Positions 39,809-49,024 of a DNA stretch of 64,000 nucleotides are shown piece by piece. Below the pieces are notes generated by a model. It was not told the DNA's origin. It saw only the letters and a list, made by a program, of their open reading frames with translations, and did not search any database. This DNA comes from Lachnospiraceae bacterium AD3010. GTDB lineage: Bacteria; Bacillota; Clostridia; Lachnospirales; Lachnospiraceae. A program made the translations under genes and the position numbers. The DNA lies in the NCBI GenBank assembly GCA_000622025.1, contig JHWU01000010.1:62001-126000 (forward strand). The letters are read 5' to 3'. The number at the start of each line of letters is the position of its first letter. Within the stretch, counting starts at the first letter, position 1.

Positions 39809-41683
39809 TCAGTCAAGCGCAATTACCACGAATGCATCCTCCGCTTCGAAAAGCACCTCGGATGATTTCGGAGGGTTGGTTACGATCTCGAAATTTCCCG
39901 TATTTTTATCGGCCTTTCTGTATCCTATCAGGATCTCCCTTTGTCTGGCAGCGGCTTCGCAGGCCGTGTAAATATCGGTCTTTTCTCCGGTCTTTATGTA
40001 GCATCCTGCAGGACGGACATAGATCTCCGAACCCTCTTCACGGAGAAGCTCTTCAAAGATCGCTTTAAGATTTCTTTCCTGGCAGATCTGAGTAACAATG
40101 AGGCTCGTGATATTGCTGCTTATCACAAAATCATTTACTTCCGCGATTTCCGCAAGCTCCTGATTTTCTGTCTTAAGCATTTCACTTGTTACAGTCATTT
40201 TGTAGCCCTTTGTTTCAGAAAGATATTTCAGCTGGAGCAATACAAGCAGGATCTTTGCATCCTTCTGTTCTGCTGTTTCATCATCTGTTCTTTCTTCATT
40301 ATCGGCAAGCACAAGTATGGTATTGTCTTCCTTCAAAAGTGATTCCAGTCCGCTGCGGCTGTATATATCACATTCAACTACTTCTACTGAAATAGCATTC
40401 AGTTTAATATCTTCTATCTCTTCCCTGAAGATGGCCTGGGCTTCAGGCAGAGCCACGGTTATCACGGATCCGGGAGCAGCGTAATTATCCTCCTCTTCAA
40501 GGATATACTTTATCTTGCTGCTGTAACCAAGTATAAGCATATCCTTTTTCTCTGCCGGATCTTTTCTGTATTCTTTAAGGATATGGTCTTCATTTACCGC
40601 GTGGGGAGCAGCATCCATATGGCTTGCCCCGTCATCTTCGGCAAAGAGGATCAGCCTGTCTCCCTTTCCGGCTTTAAGATCCGGTTCGGGATTAAGAAGT
40701 ATCTCACCGTCCGCTTTTACAAAACCGAGAACTGTGGATACAGGGAAGAGACGGTTCAGTTCGGAAACTGTTCTGCCTTCCGCATCCGGATGATCTTCTA
40801 TATAGAATTCGCTTCCGTCCGCATCGAAGATTTCCGTATAAACCCGGGAAAGTCCGGAATTACGTCCGGTGTGAGCGATTATCCTGCTCATCACGTCATT
40901 AAAGCTTAAGATCTCGGCATAGCCCTCACCGGCAACCTCAGCGGCTTCCCTGTTTTCTTCATCGCGGATAACCGCAGTAATATAAGCTTTATCATTATGG
41001 TATTCCTTCAGGAGCTTTGTGACGGCCAGGATGGATTTCAATGTCCCGGCATCATTATCCGCATTTATAATGACACTCTTACAGGTGTCAAAAGAACAGA
41101 CCTTCAGATCGTTTACATCCGAGATATTACCGCAGCGGCAAATGATCCGGGTGGTTTTCGTATCGGGAAAACGGTCATTTATCATGTCATCCATAACATC
41201 CTTATCTTCTTTGTCATCCATGATCACCAGAGCTTCTCTCCTGTGGTTTGAGTTACATTCAATAAGCTCTGATATCATAGTGAAGAGACCGCCGGCGGTG
41301 CCGAGGATTATTACGTGTCCCTCCTCAACTACAACGGATTTTCCCTTGCGGAGGTCCTGTATTTTTTCGTCAATGGCATTACAGATGATACCTGTAAGTG
41401 TGGAGAAAATAAAAATACCGAGAAAGGTTACAAGGAGCATTCCGAAAACAAAAGGGATATTTGTAAGTTCATCACCGCAGACCGTGCCGGGATCCAGCAC
41501 ATGGATAAGGCTTAGCCAGAGACCCTGTCCGAAGCCGGGGCCGTTACTGCCTCCTGAGACCGCGATTATGATACCCATAATGATCACAGCTCCGAATGAA
41601 GCAATGGTCAAAAGCTTTATAAGTGCCGCAGTACCCTTTGACATCTGATTATCAAACCAGTAGGTGAATTTATTCTTTTTCAT
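39809..41683 (-). CDS. CASTOR/POLLUX-type putative ion channel with RCK domains
   Basis: A 624-residue protein. Two N-terminal helices (~22-44 and ~77-103) bracket a re-entrant segment with GPGFGQGLWLSLIHVLDPGT, then two RCK/TrkA-N-like regions (VVEEGHVIILGTAGGLFTMI at ~119-138 and KKDMLILGYSSKIKYILEEE at ~375-394). Bacterial relatives of plant CASTOR and POLLUX have this layout and gate cation flow by ligand binding at RCK domains. The usual third helix before the filter is not clear here. AAAGGA precedes the ATG. Divergent from a cyclic-nucleotide-binding-fold gene, which may be a partner. Confidence 0.85.
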   Translation of the reverse strand: MKKNKFTYWFDNQMSKGTAALIKLLTIASFGAVIIMGIIIAVSGGSNGPGFGQGLWLSLIHVLDPGTVCGDELTNIPFVFGMLLVTFLGIFIFSTLTGIICNAIDEKIQDLRKGKSVVVEEGHVIILGTAGGLFTMISELIECNSNHRREALVIMDDKEDKDVMDDMINDRFPDTKTTRIICRCGNISDVNDLKVCSFDTCKSVIINADNDAGTLKSILAVTKLLKEYHNDKAYITAVIRDEENREAAEVAGEGYAEILSFNDVMSRIIAHTGRNSGLSRVYTEIFDADGSEFYIEDHPDAEGRTVSELNRLFPVSTVLGFVKADGEILLNPEPDLKAGKGDRLILFAEDDGASHMDAAPHAVNEDHILKEYRKDPAEKKDMLILGYSSKIKYILEEEDNYAAPGSVITVALPEAQAIFREEIEDIKLNAISVEVVECDIYSRSGLESLLKEDNTILVLADNEERTDDETAEQKDAKILLVLLQLKYLSETKGYKMTVTSEMLKTENQELAEIAEVNDFVISSNITSLIVTQICQERNLKAIFEELLREEGSEIYVRPAGCYIKTGEKTDIYTACEAAARQREILIGYRKADKNTGNFEIVTNPPKSSEVLFEAEDAFVVIALD

Positions 41684-41798
41684 TGATGTATATCCTTTCA
41701 GTTTTGATCCGTCTGATTATAGCATAGATTTAGAGGATTTGTGAAAAGCATCTGTTAAGGACTTTTGGCACCCGAAACATGTTATAATGCCTTATGTA

Positions 41799-41903
41799 AT
41801 GACTGAAACGGACATTCTGAGCTCAGGAGCAGGATACAGGCCTGATAAAAAATATGGTTGGCAAGCAGCCGTAATATCAGGCAGAAAGGCGGGAGATGTC
41901 TGA
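41799..41903 (+). CDS. Possible 34-aa upstream ORF
   Basis: ATG at 41799, 11 bases after a TATAAT (41783-41788), encoding MTETDILSSGAGYRPDKKYG + WQAAVISGRKAGDV; its stop overlaps the start of the next gene. No ribosome site is obvious because it would be almost leaderless. It may be a uORF or chance. Confidence 0.25.
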   Translation: MTETDILSSGAGYRPDKKYGWQAAVISGRKAGDV

Positions 41904-42384
41904 TACAAAGATGGTAATATTCCCTGAAAATGCTGTTATACTCAGGGAGGGTGAAGTCAACGACAGCATATACAAAATAATAAAAGGACATGCCGAAGTC
42001 TATGTGGGATACGGAACAGATCAGGAGGTACTGATAAGCATTATCGGAAAGCATGCCTGTTTCGGTGAATTCGGGCTTCTGCTGCATGAACCCTCGATAT
42101 ATACCGTCAGAGCTTATTCCGAGCTTTATGCACTCAGGATAACAGAAGAGGAAATGGGTACCTTCATAATGGAAAATAACGGAAATGTTATTGCCATTAT
42201 GCGGAATATGGCTAAAACAATGATGGTTATGCGAAGCCAGATAGGGATGCTTATAAAAGAGATAGAATCGGGGAAGAAGCCGGATGAAAGGTCATTAGCC
42301 GATGCAAGAAGGGCAATGAGGGCATACGGGATGTACCGGAGCATTCAGGAAGCATCTGATGCTGTGGGACGGAAGAAACAGTAA
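41896..42384 (+). CDS. Cyclic-nucleotide-binding-domain protein
   Basis: A 162-residue protein with one cNMP-binding beta-roll (about residues 6-100: VIFPENAVILREGEVNDSIY + KIIKGHAEVYVGYG, ISIIGKHACFGEFGLLLHEP) and a C-terminal helical part without helix-turn-helix. The phosphate-binding cassette reads FGEFGLLLHEPSIYTV, with the Arg normally contacting the phosphate replaced by Ile, so cyclic-nucleotide binding is doubtful. It may control a partner by protein contact; the divergent RCK channel is one candidate. Confidence 0.78.
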   Translation: MSDTKMVIFPENAVILREGEVNDSIYKIIKGHAEVYVGYGTDQEVLISIIGKHACFGEFGLLLHEPSIYTVRAYSELYALRITEEEMGTFIMENNGNVIAIMRNMAKTMMVMRSQIGMLIKEIESGKKPDERSLADARRAMRAYGMYRSIQEASDAVGRKKQ

Positions 42385-42433
42385 CTTTGAGACCAGGTGA
42401 ACCCTTGACCTTATATAGGGGTATTATGTTAGC

Positions 42434-42453
42434 ATGCTGATATCAGTCAGCAT
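42434..42453 (+). promoter_or_regulatory. Small palindrome before the secreted-protein gene
   Basis: ATGCTGA-TATCAG-TCAGCAT, 7-nt perfect arms, 20 bases before the ATG and just before an AAAGGAGG ribosome site. Could be an operator or a leader hairpin. Confidence 0.4.
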
Positions 42454-42473
42454 AGCGGGAAAAGGAGGATTAA

Positions 42474-43151
42474 ATGAAGAAATTAAAAAAGATCATCGCA
42501 GGTATACTTACGGGAACATTACTTATTATGACAGCCATACCGGTGGCTGCGGCAGACACTTATTATACCACGGCCACACCGGATCAGTGGATGCCTCAGC
42601 ATTATACGGGATTTGCATATCAGCATGACCCGATGCTTATTGAAAAAGCAGCAAAAGACATTGTGGTTGATCCCAATGCCATATATGGTTTCTCACCGGA
42701 TCCCGGCTCGGACAGGCTTGGTGAATTTGCTTCTTATGACTGGTCTGATCCACTTGTGGTATGGAAGGCGAGACAGGACAGGATAGAATATCTGCAGCAG
42801 GATAAAATTCTGCTTGATCTGTATGCCGAAATGAAGCTTCAGGGGAAATCAATGGAAGAAACCGCCCGGGAGATCAGCCGCATGAGAAATGTGCTAAGGC
42901 TTCAGTCTTATGATAATGATCCCGTGGGTCTTCAGAAGGTAAAGGCAAGCAACCTAAAGACTTATGGAAATGAAGAAGGTCCGACGGCAGATTCACTTTA
43001 TAAGAAGTACGGTTCCTGGGAAAGAGTTCTGCAGAAAGCATTTTCCACTAATATGGGGATGGACGCCTGCCTCGGCCTGTTTGATGATAATTATCCGAGA
43101 TACATTCTTTTGGGAGAAGTACCGGATAATAAAGGAGAAATACTCAGATGA
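42474..43151 (+). CDS. Secreted protein of unknown function
   Basis: A 225-residue protein with a signal peptide (KKIIAGILTGTLLIMTAIPV, cleavage likely after AAA at ~27). The mature part is Tyr/Asp/Met-rich (YYTTATPDQWMPQHYTGFAY, IYGFSPDPGSDRLGEFASYD) and mostly helical later (KSMEETAREISRMRNVLRLQ). I do not recognise the family. AAAGGAGG precedes the ATG. It overlaps the next small frame by 4 bases (ATGA), so the two were an operon. Confidence 0.6.
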   Translation: MKKLKKIIAGILTGTLLIMTAIPVAAADTYYTTATPDQWMPQHYTGFAYQHDPMLIEKAAKDIVVDPNAIYGFSPDPGSDRLGEFASYDWSDPLVVWKARQDRIEYLQQDKILLDLYAEMKLQGKSMEETAREISRMRNVLRLQSYDNDPVGLQKVKASNLKTYGNEEGPTADSLYKKYGSWERVLQKAFSTNMGMDACLGLFDDNYPRYILLGEVPDNKGEILR

Positions 43152-43307
43152 AAGTAGTATCACTTCCAAAAGAACAGGCGATGAACAACGGGATATTCGA
43201 TATAGAGTCGCTTTATGTGGAGTCTCGCTGAGTTCGAGAATCTGTCTGTTGAGGAATTTAAGAAGAAAGAGGGGATAGTTTCAAAGGAAGAAAGTGAGGT
43301 AAAATGA
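43148..43307 (+). pseudogene. Small broken gene (frameshift) between the secreted protein and the oxidoreductase
   Basis: The first frame reads MKVVSLPKEQAMNNGIFDIE + SLYVESR and stops at 43229-43231; the frame shifted by one base continues AEFENLSVEEFKKKEGIVSK + EESEVK and stops at 43305-43307, overlapping the next start codon. One base change near 43225 would join them into a ~52-residue protein. Original function unknown. Confidence 0.5.
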
Positions 43308-44287
43308 GAGTAGGTATACTTGGGGCAGGCGGGATAGCTGTTGAAATGGCAAAGACGATCGCGCCCTTAGACGATGTGGAAGCTTATGCCATTGCTTCCA
43401 GAGATATTGAAAAAGCCAGAGAATTTGCCGGAAAATGGGACTTTGAAAAAGCATACGGATCATATGAGGATATGCTTTCGGATGACAAGGTGGATCTTGT
43501 ATATATAGCGGTCCCCCACTCCCATCATCACAAATGGACATTGGAAGCTCTGGATGCAGGAAGAAACGTTCTTTGCGAAAAGGCTTTTGCCGCAAATACT
43601 GCTCAGGCTGAGGAGATGATAAAAAGGGCGGAGGAGAAAAAGCTCCTTCTTACGGAAGCTATCTGGACAAGATATATGCCTTCGAGGAAGATGATCAAAG
43701 ACCTTGTAGATTCGGGAGAAATCGGGAAGATAGTTACGGTGGCATCAAATCTGGGCTACAGGATAGACATGAACGAACGTATGGTAAAGCCGGAGCTTGC
43801 AGGAGGCTGTCTTCTGGATCTTACGGTATATACTCTGAATTTCTCAAGCATGATCCTCGGTAATGATATAAAGAGGATAGAAGCAGCAATGGTACCTACG
43901 GATACCGGAGTCGACGGACAGGATACGGTTATGCTGGAATACGCTGACGGAGTGATGGCCAGCATGTTTACCACTATGTATGCATTGACGGACCGCAGCG
44001 GGCTTATCTGCGGAACAGACGGCTTTATCAATGTCCGCAACATCAATAATCCTGAGCGTATAACGGTTTATGAACCCGACAGAACGGAGTACAGAGTAAG
44101 GAAGGATATTGAGGTTCCGGAGCAGATCACCGGATATGAATATGAGGTGCTCGCGTGCAAAAGGGCGCTTGAGAACGGCAGCATAGAATGTGAAGAGATG
44201 CCGCACAGCGAAACGATCACTATTATGAAACAGATGGACGAAATAAGGAAGCAGTTCGGGATCGTATTTCCCTTTGAAGCTTCCTAA
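43304..44287 (+). CDS. Gfo/Idh/MocA-family NAD(P)-dependent oxidoreductase
   Basis: A 327-residue protein. The Rossmann motif VGILGAGGIAVEMAKTI is at residues 3-19; the family signature CEKAFAAN (usually EKP) lies at about 91-98 and TEAIWTRYMP follows. The C-terminal substrate domain includes GGCLLDLTVYTLNF with the catalytic-side Asp. These enzymes act on sugars, inositols or dihydrodiols. Its start overlaps the broken small gene, and its stop overlaps the convergent TRAP permease by 4 bases. Confidence 0.87.
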   Translation: MRVGILGAGGIAVEMAKTIAPLDDVEAYAIASRDIEKAREFAGKWDFEKAYGSYEDMLSDDKVDLVYIAVPHSHHHKWTLEALDAGRNVLCEKAFAANTAQAEEMIKRAEEKKLLLTEAIWTRYMPSRKMIKDLVDSGEIGKIVTVASNLGYRIDMNERMVKPELAGGCLLDLTVYTLNFSSMILGNDIKRIEAAMVPTDTGVDGQDTVMLEYADGVMASMFTTMYALTDRSGLICGTDGFINVRNINNPERITVYEPDRTEYRVRKDIEVPEQITGYEYEVLACKRALENGSIECEEMPHSETITIMKQMDEIRKQFGIVFPFEAS

Positions 44288-46326
44288 GCAAGCCTCGTTT
44301 TCCTTTTCGCAAGCTGCAGGATGACTCCTGCAGCAATGAGCCCAAGACCGAGGGCATCCGTAAGGACTCCCGGGTAGACCATCAAAAGTCCGCCTGAGAT
44401 CAGAAGGACGCGGTCAATGATACCCATATTGGTGAGGAGATATCCCTCCAGCGCAGATGCGATTCCGACTATGCCAACAAGAGAGGTGGCATATATTATC
44501 ACTACGTTAAGTGCAGTGGTGTCGATAAGCAGCATTTCCGGGCTGAAGCAGAATACATAGGGGATCAGGAAGGCAGCGACAGCCATTTTTGTCGCATTGA
44601 AGGCTGTCCGCATAGGATTGGATCTTGCTATGGCACTCCCGGCATAGGCTGCAAGGGCCACGGGAGGAGTGATATCAGCGACTATACCGAAGTAGAAAAC
44701 GAAAAAGTGTGCCGCAAGTATAGGAACACCCATACGTGTCAGTATAGGGGCACAGGTCGCCGCCATGATACAGTAGGTGGCCGTTGTGGGGACACCCATA
44801 CCAAGTATGATGCAGCACAGCATAGTAAGAAAGAGTGCGATAAAAAGCTTATCACCTGCTACTGCCACGATGGCATTTATCATTTCATTGGCAAGTCCGG
44901 TCATGGTGATGGTACCGGAGATCACTCCGGCTACTCCGCAGGCCGCACCCACGGTAATGGTTCCCTTTCCTCCGGCTTCAAGGGAATCCAGGAATTTCTT
45001 AAGTGTAAAGCAGTTTGCCGTCTCATCTTTATTTCCCAGAATTGACTCAATTAATGCTCCGCTTTCGCCCTTATTTTTAAGCGAAATATAAGCCTCCCGG
45101 TAGCTTCCGCTCAGGATGCCGTCTGCTATGCCTGCAAGCATCGCAACAACAATGGACAGAGCCGCTGCCCGCTGCATGGTCATCATATTGTTTGAAACCC
45201 AGATGACAAGAAGGATAAGGGGTGAGAGGAGATAGATCTTTTTCAAAAGCTTTGTAAACTTAGGAAGATTTTCTGCAGGGATACCGGAAAGCCCGTATTT
45301 TTTTGCCTCAAGATGAACAGCTATGAAAATGCCGGTGAAATACAATGCGGCCGGGAAAATGGCTCTCACAAGTATATCGGAGTATGGAACGCCTATGATA
45401 TCAGACATAAGGAAGGCTGCAGCGCCCATTATCGGAGGCATGATCTGACCTCCGGTGGATGCAGCCGCTTCTACCGCTCCCGCAAATTCTGATTTGTAGC
45501 CGGTCTCCTTCATCATGGGTATGGTCACAGAACCGGTTGTAACGGTATTTCCCACAGAGGATCCGCTGACCATTCCGCAAAGAGCGGAGGAGATGACGGC
45601 AACCTTTGCAGGTCCGCCTGCAAAACGGCCCGCAATACAGTTTGCGATATTTATGAAGAGCTCCGAAATACCGGTGCGTTCCAGGAAGGCACCGAAGATA
45701 ATGAAGACGACTATGTATTTCGAGCATACATTTATGGGTGTGGACAGTATCCCCGTCTTATCGTAAAACAGATTCCTTACAAGATAGCGGAGCCTTCCGA
45801 CAAAGGACGGATTTGTAAGTCCGTAGCAAAGGGCATAGATGATAAAAAACAGGGCAACGATCAGTATGGGCCAGCCGACGCTTCGTCTGGTGACCTCAAG
45901 GAGAGCGGCTATACCGACCACGGCTATGATGATCTGATAGGGTTCAAATCTCGTTCCCTGCTGGATGATCTTTTCGGCATTGAAGGTATAGTACAGAAAA
46001 GCCCCGGCTCCAAGGATCATAGCTATAACATCATACCAGGGTATGTGATTTTCCCTGTGATTGTTCTTTTCCGCGGGATAGTATAAAAACCCCATGAGCA
46101 CGATGATACCCATAAAGGATGTCAGGCGGATCTCTTCAAGAAAGGTTGAAAAAAGAGTCACCCAGATACAGAGAAGCGAAAAACCGATAAGGAGGGTCTT
46201 AACGATTAGAGCCGGTTTTCCTGTCCAGATACGGACATTGGATTCCCGGTCGTATTTCTTCATGACTTCCTCGAAGTTTTCCTGATCCAGCTCATATTTC
46301 TTCTTATCATCAATACGGTCGCGCAT
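44284..46326 (-). CDS. TRAP transporter fused permease (TAXI type, DctQM)
   Basis: A 680-residue membrane protein with about 16-18 helices. An N-terminal DctQ-like part (~45-175) precedes the DctM domain with CGMVSGSSVGNTVTTGSVTI, GAVEAAASTGGQIMPPIMGA + AAFLMSDIIG and GMGVPTTATYCIMAATCAPI, typical for fused TRAP permeases. It takes up carboxylates or amino acids using a sodium gradient with the TAXI-type binding protein encoded just upstream on the same strand (13-base gap). Confidence 0.92.
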   Translation of the reverse strand: MRDRIDDKKKYELDQENFEEVMKKYDRESNVRIWTGKPALIVKTLLIGFSLLCIWVTLFSTFLEEIRLTSFMGIIVLMGFLYYPAEKNNHRENHIPWYDVIAMILGAGAFLYYTFNAEKIIQQGTRFEPYQIIIAVVGIAALLEVTRRSVGWPILIVALFFIIYALCYGLTNPSFVGRLRYLVRNLFYDKTGILSTPINVCSKYIVVFIIFGAFLERTGISELFINIANCIAGRFAGGPAKVAVISSALCGMVSGSSVGNTVTTGSVTIPMMKETGYKSEFAGAVEAAASTGGQIMPPIMGAAAFLMSDIIGVPYSDILVRAIFPAALYFTGIFIAVHLEAKKYGLSGIPAENLPKFTKLLKKIYLLSPLILLVIWVSNNMMTMQRAAALSIVVAMLAGIADGILSGSYREAYISLKNKGESGALIESILGNKDETANCFTLKKFLDSLEAGGKGTITVGAACGVAGVISGTITMTGLANEMINAIVAVAGDKLFIALFLTMLCCIILGMGVPTTATYCIMAATCAPILTRMGVPILAAHFFVFYFGIVADITPPVALAAYAGSAIARSNPMRTAFNATKMAVAAFLIPYVFCFSPEMLLIDTTALNVVIIYATSLVGIVGIASALEGYLLTNMGIIDRVLLISGGLLMVYPGVLTDALGLGLIAAGVILQLAKRKTRLA

Positions 46327-46339
46327 AATCTCTCCTTAT

Positions 46340-47317
46340 CTATTCCTGTGTTTCAACATTGATGCCATGCTCGGCATAATACCTTGCGGCTCCGGCGTGG
46401 AAAGGAACGGTTATCCCGGAGGTGGCGTTTTCAACCGAAAGCTCTTCACCCTTGGCATTCTCCTTTTTGATCTCATCCACGTGATCAAAAACAGCAGCCG
46501 TGAGACTGTATACGACTTCTTCATCAAGATCGGAATCCACAACAAGGGTTGCCTTGATGGTTATGGTTTCGATTTTTTCGTCCTGACCGGGATAGGTTCC
46601 GGCAGGTATCTCTATTGGTGCATAGAAGGGACTGTTTCCCATGATCTTGTCACGCAGCTCCCCGTCTATTGGGATCAGGAAGACACCGTTTGTTGTAGCA
46701 AGCTCTGTGATGGCGGATGTGGGAGCACCGGAAACGATAAATGCAGCATCGATCTGTCCGTCCTTCAGTGCTTCCTTACTGTCATCAAAGCTCTGGTACT
46801 GGGGCTTTATGTCGTCAACCGAAAGACCTGCCCCCTCCAGAACATCTATCGCATTGAAGTATACACCGGAGCCCGGAGCGCCGATGGAAACACTTTTTCC
46901 CTTAAGGTCGCTTACGGATCTGATATCTTTTTTCATTGTTATGAGCTGTACCGTCTCGGCGTACAATGCCCCAAGTACACGGAAATCCCGGCAGGGACCG
47001 TCAGTCTCAAAGGACCTGCTGCCATCCCAGGCATAATTCATTACATCCGACTGGGTAAAACCGATCTGATAATCACCGTCTCCTATACTCTGTATATTAG
47101 CCTTGGATGCGGCTGTGGAAACCGCGGTAACACTGTAATCGGTGTAATTCTTCATATACTGGGCGAGTACTCCGCCAAAGGCATAATATGTACCGGAGGT
47201 TCCTCCGGTTCCCATCATCATCCGCTGTGATCCGCATCCGGAGAGGATGATCATGAAGGCGGCAATGAGCAGACAGCAGGCTTTTCGCCCCAATTGCTTA
47301 TTCAGAGTATGTTTCAT
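46340..47317 (-). CDS. TAXI-family TRAP solute-binding lipoprotein
   Basis: A 325-residue lipoprotein (signal peptide CCLLIAAFMIILSGCGS, lipid Cys near residue 28). The TAXI fold is marked by MMGTGGTSGTYYAFGGVLAQ + YMKNYTDYSVTAVSTAASKA and KGKSVSIGAPGSGVYFNAID, plus DAAFIVSGAPTSAI. It delivers substrate to the fused permease; TAXI systems often carry glutamate, 2-oxoglutarate or related acids. AAGGAGG precedes the start. It lies in one operon with the permease and the kinase-like gene. Confidence 0.92.
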   Translation of the reverse strand: MKHTLNKQLGRKACCLLIAAFMIILSGCGSQRMMMGTGGTSGTYYAFGGVLAQYMKNYTDYSVTAVSTAASKANIQSIGDGDYQIGFTQSDVMNYAWDGSRSFETDGPCRDFRVLGALYAETVQLITMKKDIRSVSDLKGKSVSIGAPGSGVYFNAIDVLEGAGLSVDDIKPQYQSFDDSKEALKDGQIDAAFIVSGAPTSAITELATTNGVFLIPIDGELRDKIMGNSPFYAPIEIPAGTYPGQDEKIETITIKATLVVDSDLDEEVVYSLTAAVFDHVDEIKKENAKGEELSVENATSGITVPFHAGAARYYAEHGINVETQE

Positions 47318-47321
47318 ACAC

Positions 47322-47924
47322 TCAATCCTCCTTCAGCATACTTAAAATCATTTCAGCGCAAATCGGGATACCCACTTTTTCCGTATCGAAGCAGAAGGTA
47401 TAATTTGACGCATCAAATAGATCACATCCCGTGTATTGCTTATAAAAAGTCCTGCGCTGGCTGTCACGTTTTTCAATAAACTTTTCTGCCTGTATCTCAC
47501 CTTTTTCGGAAAGCTCTTCTGTCCGCTGAAGCCTCATTTTGAGCGGGGCATGCAGGTAGATGCTTATGCAGTCTATCCCAGATCCGGCAAGTATCCTGTC
47601 TGCACAACGTCCAACTATTATGCACGGTTCTTCCGCCAGCTTCAGGATAAGCTTTTTTTCTGCTTCAAAGATCGCATCATGAGAGCTCTTATAAGAGACG
47701 GTGGTATTAAAAAGATTTTTGATCACCCTGGAGGATCTGCTTAGCTCTTCACCCTCACGCTCAACATCCTCTTCATCAAATCCGCTTTCTTCCACGGTCT
47801 TTTTTACAAAATCTCTGTCATAATAAGGTATTCCGAGTTTTTCCGACAAGATGGCCGCAAGACTCCTTCCTCCTGCGCCATATTCCCTGTTTATTGTAAT
47901 AACCGGTATTCTTTTATCCTTCAT
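47322..47924 (-). CDS. Cytidylate kinase-like protein
   Basis: A 200-residue P-loop protein of the cytidylate-kinase-like (AAA_26-type) group: VITINREYGAGGRSLAAILS + EKLGIPYYDRDFV is the modified P-loop (REYGAGGRS in place of GxxGxGK), and CIIVGRCADRILAG resembles the DxGR-like segment. It occurs beside transporters in clostridia; its substrate is unknown and it is not the housekeeping Cmk. First gene of the TRAP operon (4-base gap to the binding protein). Confidence 0.82.
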   Translation of the reverse strand: MKDKRIPVITINREYGAGGRSLAAILSEKLGIPYYDRDFVKKTVEESGFDEEDVEREGEELSRSSRVIKNLFNTTVSYKSSHDAIFEAEKKLILKLAEEPCIIVGRCADRILAGSGIDCISIYLHAPLKMRLQRTEELSEKGEIQAEKFIEKRDSQRRTFYKQYTGCDLFDASNYTFCFDTEKVGIPICAEMILSMLKED

Positions 47925-48068
47925 AGCCTGTCCCTTCCGTGCAGGAATGCACCTATAAATGATAACAGCTATTTACTAATAATGGAAGTGTTTATACGGG
48001 ATAAAAATGTTATAATATCAGGCAAAGACTGCATATGCGGATCCGGATGACAGAAAGGAAAAAAAGAT

Positions 48069-48992
48069 ATGGTGATATGGGTAAAGGATAATGAAATAGA
48101 CGCTTTTTTGCCACTTGTTCCGGACGAAATGAAAGGGAAGGTAAAAAGTGGGGAATGGTTTTGTCTGGGAGGACTTTCGGAACCCGGGGAAACGAAGGAG
48201 CATCCGACGGATGAAAAGGTTGCAGCGGGAGTGCTTTTGTTTTCTTCGGAGGAAGGGATAAGCTTCGGAGAGGACAGGGTCTCAATGATAGAGCTGCACT
48301 GGCTGTATGTTTCCGAAAGATACAGGCAGAAGGGGATCGCAAACGAGCTTATGCAGGAACTATCCGATATTCTGGAGGATAATCCGGCAGAAGGGATAAT
48401 CTGTGATATACCTTTGGGAAGCGAGTACGATCTCATAGAGGACTTCTTTTCTTCCTGGGGTTTTTCATTTGATGTGACGGAATATAATGAAATGACCATT
48501 ACGAAGGAGGACTGCCGCAGGGAAATAAGTCCGGAGAATAAGGAAGAAGCGCTGAAGCTTGCTTCCGGACCTGCAAGGAATATCGATCTGATCTCCGTTT
48601 CCGAGCTTTCAAAGGAAGACTTCAAAAAGAGTATACAGAAGATGAAGGAGGAGGAGAGATCCGGATATTATGACAGGCTTTCCGAGAACAGGGATGACTA
48701 TGCGGGAGACATGAGCTATGCCGTGATCCATGGGGATGATGTAAGCTCTATGGCTCTCTTCGAGAGACTTGCCGATGGAAATCTCCATATGGTCATGCTG
48801 GAAACTCTTTCAAAGAGAGGAGCGAAGGAGCTTCTGACCCTGCTTCGTTATTGTGCGGGCTATTATTACCTTAATTATCCCGAGGAGGCAACCGTGAATT
48901 TCTCACTGGGGATAGAGAGAAGCCGGAATCTGGCTGTGCATCTGTTTCCGGACAAGGAACCGGTCCGGGTAAGAAGGGGTTATTTCTTTTGA
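48069..48992 (+). CDS. Protein with two GNAT-like acyltransferase domains
   Basis: A 307-residue protein. The N-terminal GNAT domain has the motif A segment ELHWLYVSERYRQKGIANEL + MQEL (about residues 76-99); the C-terminal half (~160-307) is a degenerate second GNAT-like domain (AVIHGDDVSSMALFERLADG, MLETLSKRGAKELLTLLRYC). An AAAGGA site precedes the ATG, and TATAAT (48011-48016) lies upstream, so an operon starts here. It is followed after 32 bases by the 1952-aa protein. A modifying acyltransferase acting on the large protein is an attractive but unproven idea. Confidence 0.72.
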   Translation: MVIWVKDNEIDAFLPLVPDEMKGKVKSGEWFCLGGLSEPGETKEHPTDEKVAAGVLLFSSEEGISFGEDRVSMIELHWLYVSERYRQKGIANELMQELSDILEDNPAEGIICDIPLGSEYDLIEDFFSSWGFSFDVTEYNEMTITKEDCRREISPENKEEALKLASGPARNIDLISVSELSKEDFKKSIQKMKEEERSGYYDRLSENRDDYAGDMSYAVIHGDDVSSMALFERLADGNLHMVMLETLSKRGAKELLTLLRYCAGYYYLNYPEEATVNFSLGIERSRNLAVHLFPDKEPVRVRRGYFF

Positions 48993-49024
48993 TCGGGGAA
49001 TAAGGGCAGGACAAGGAGAAAGCT

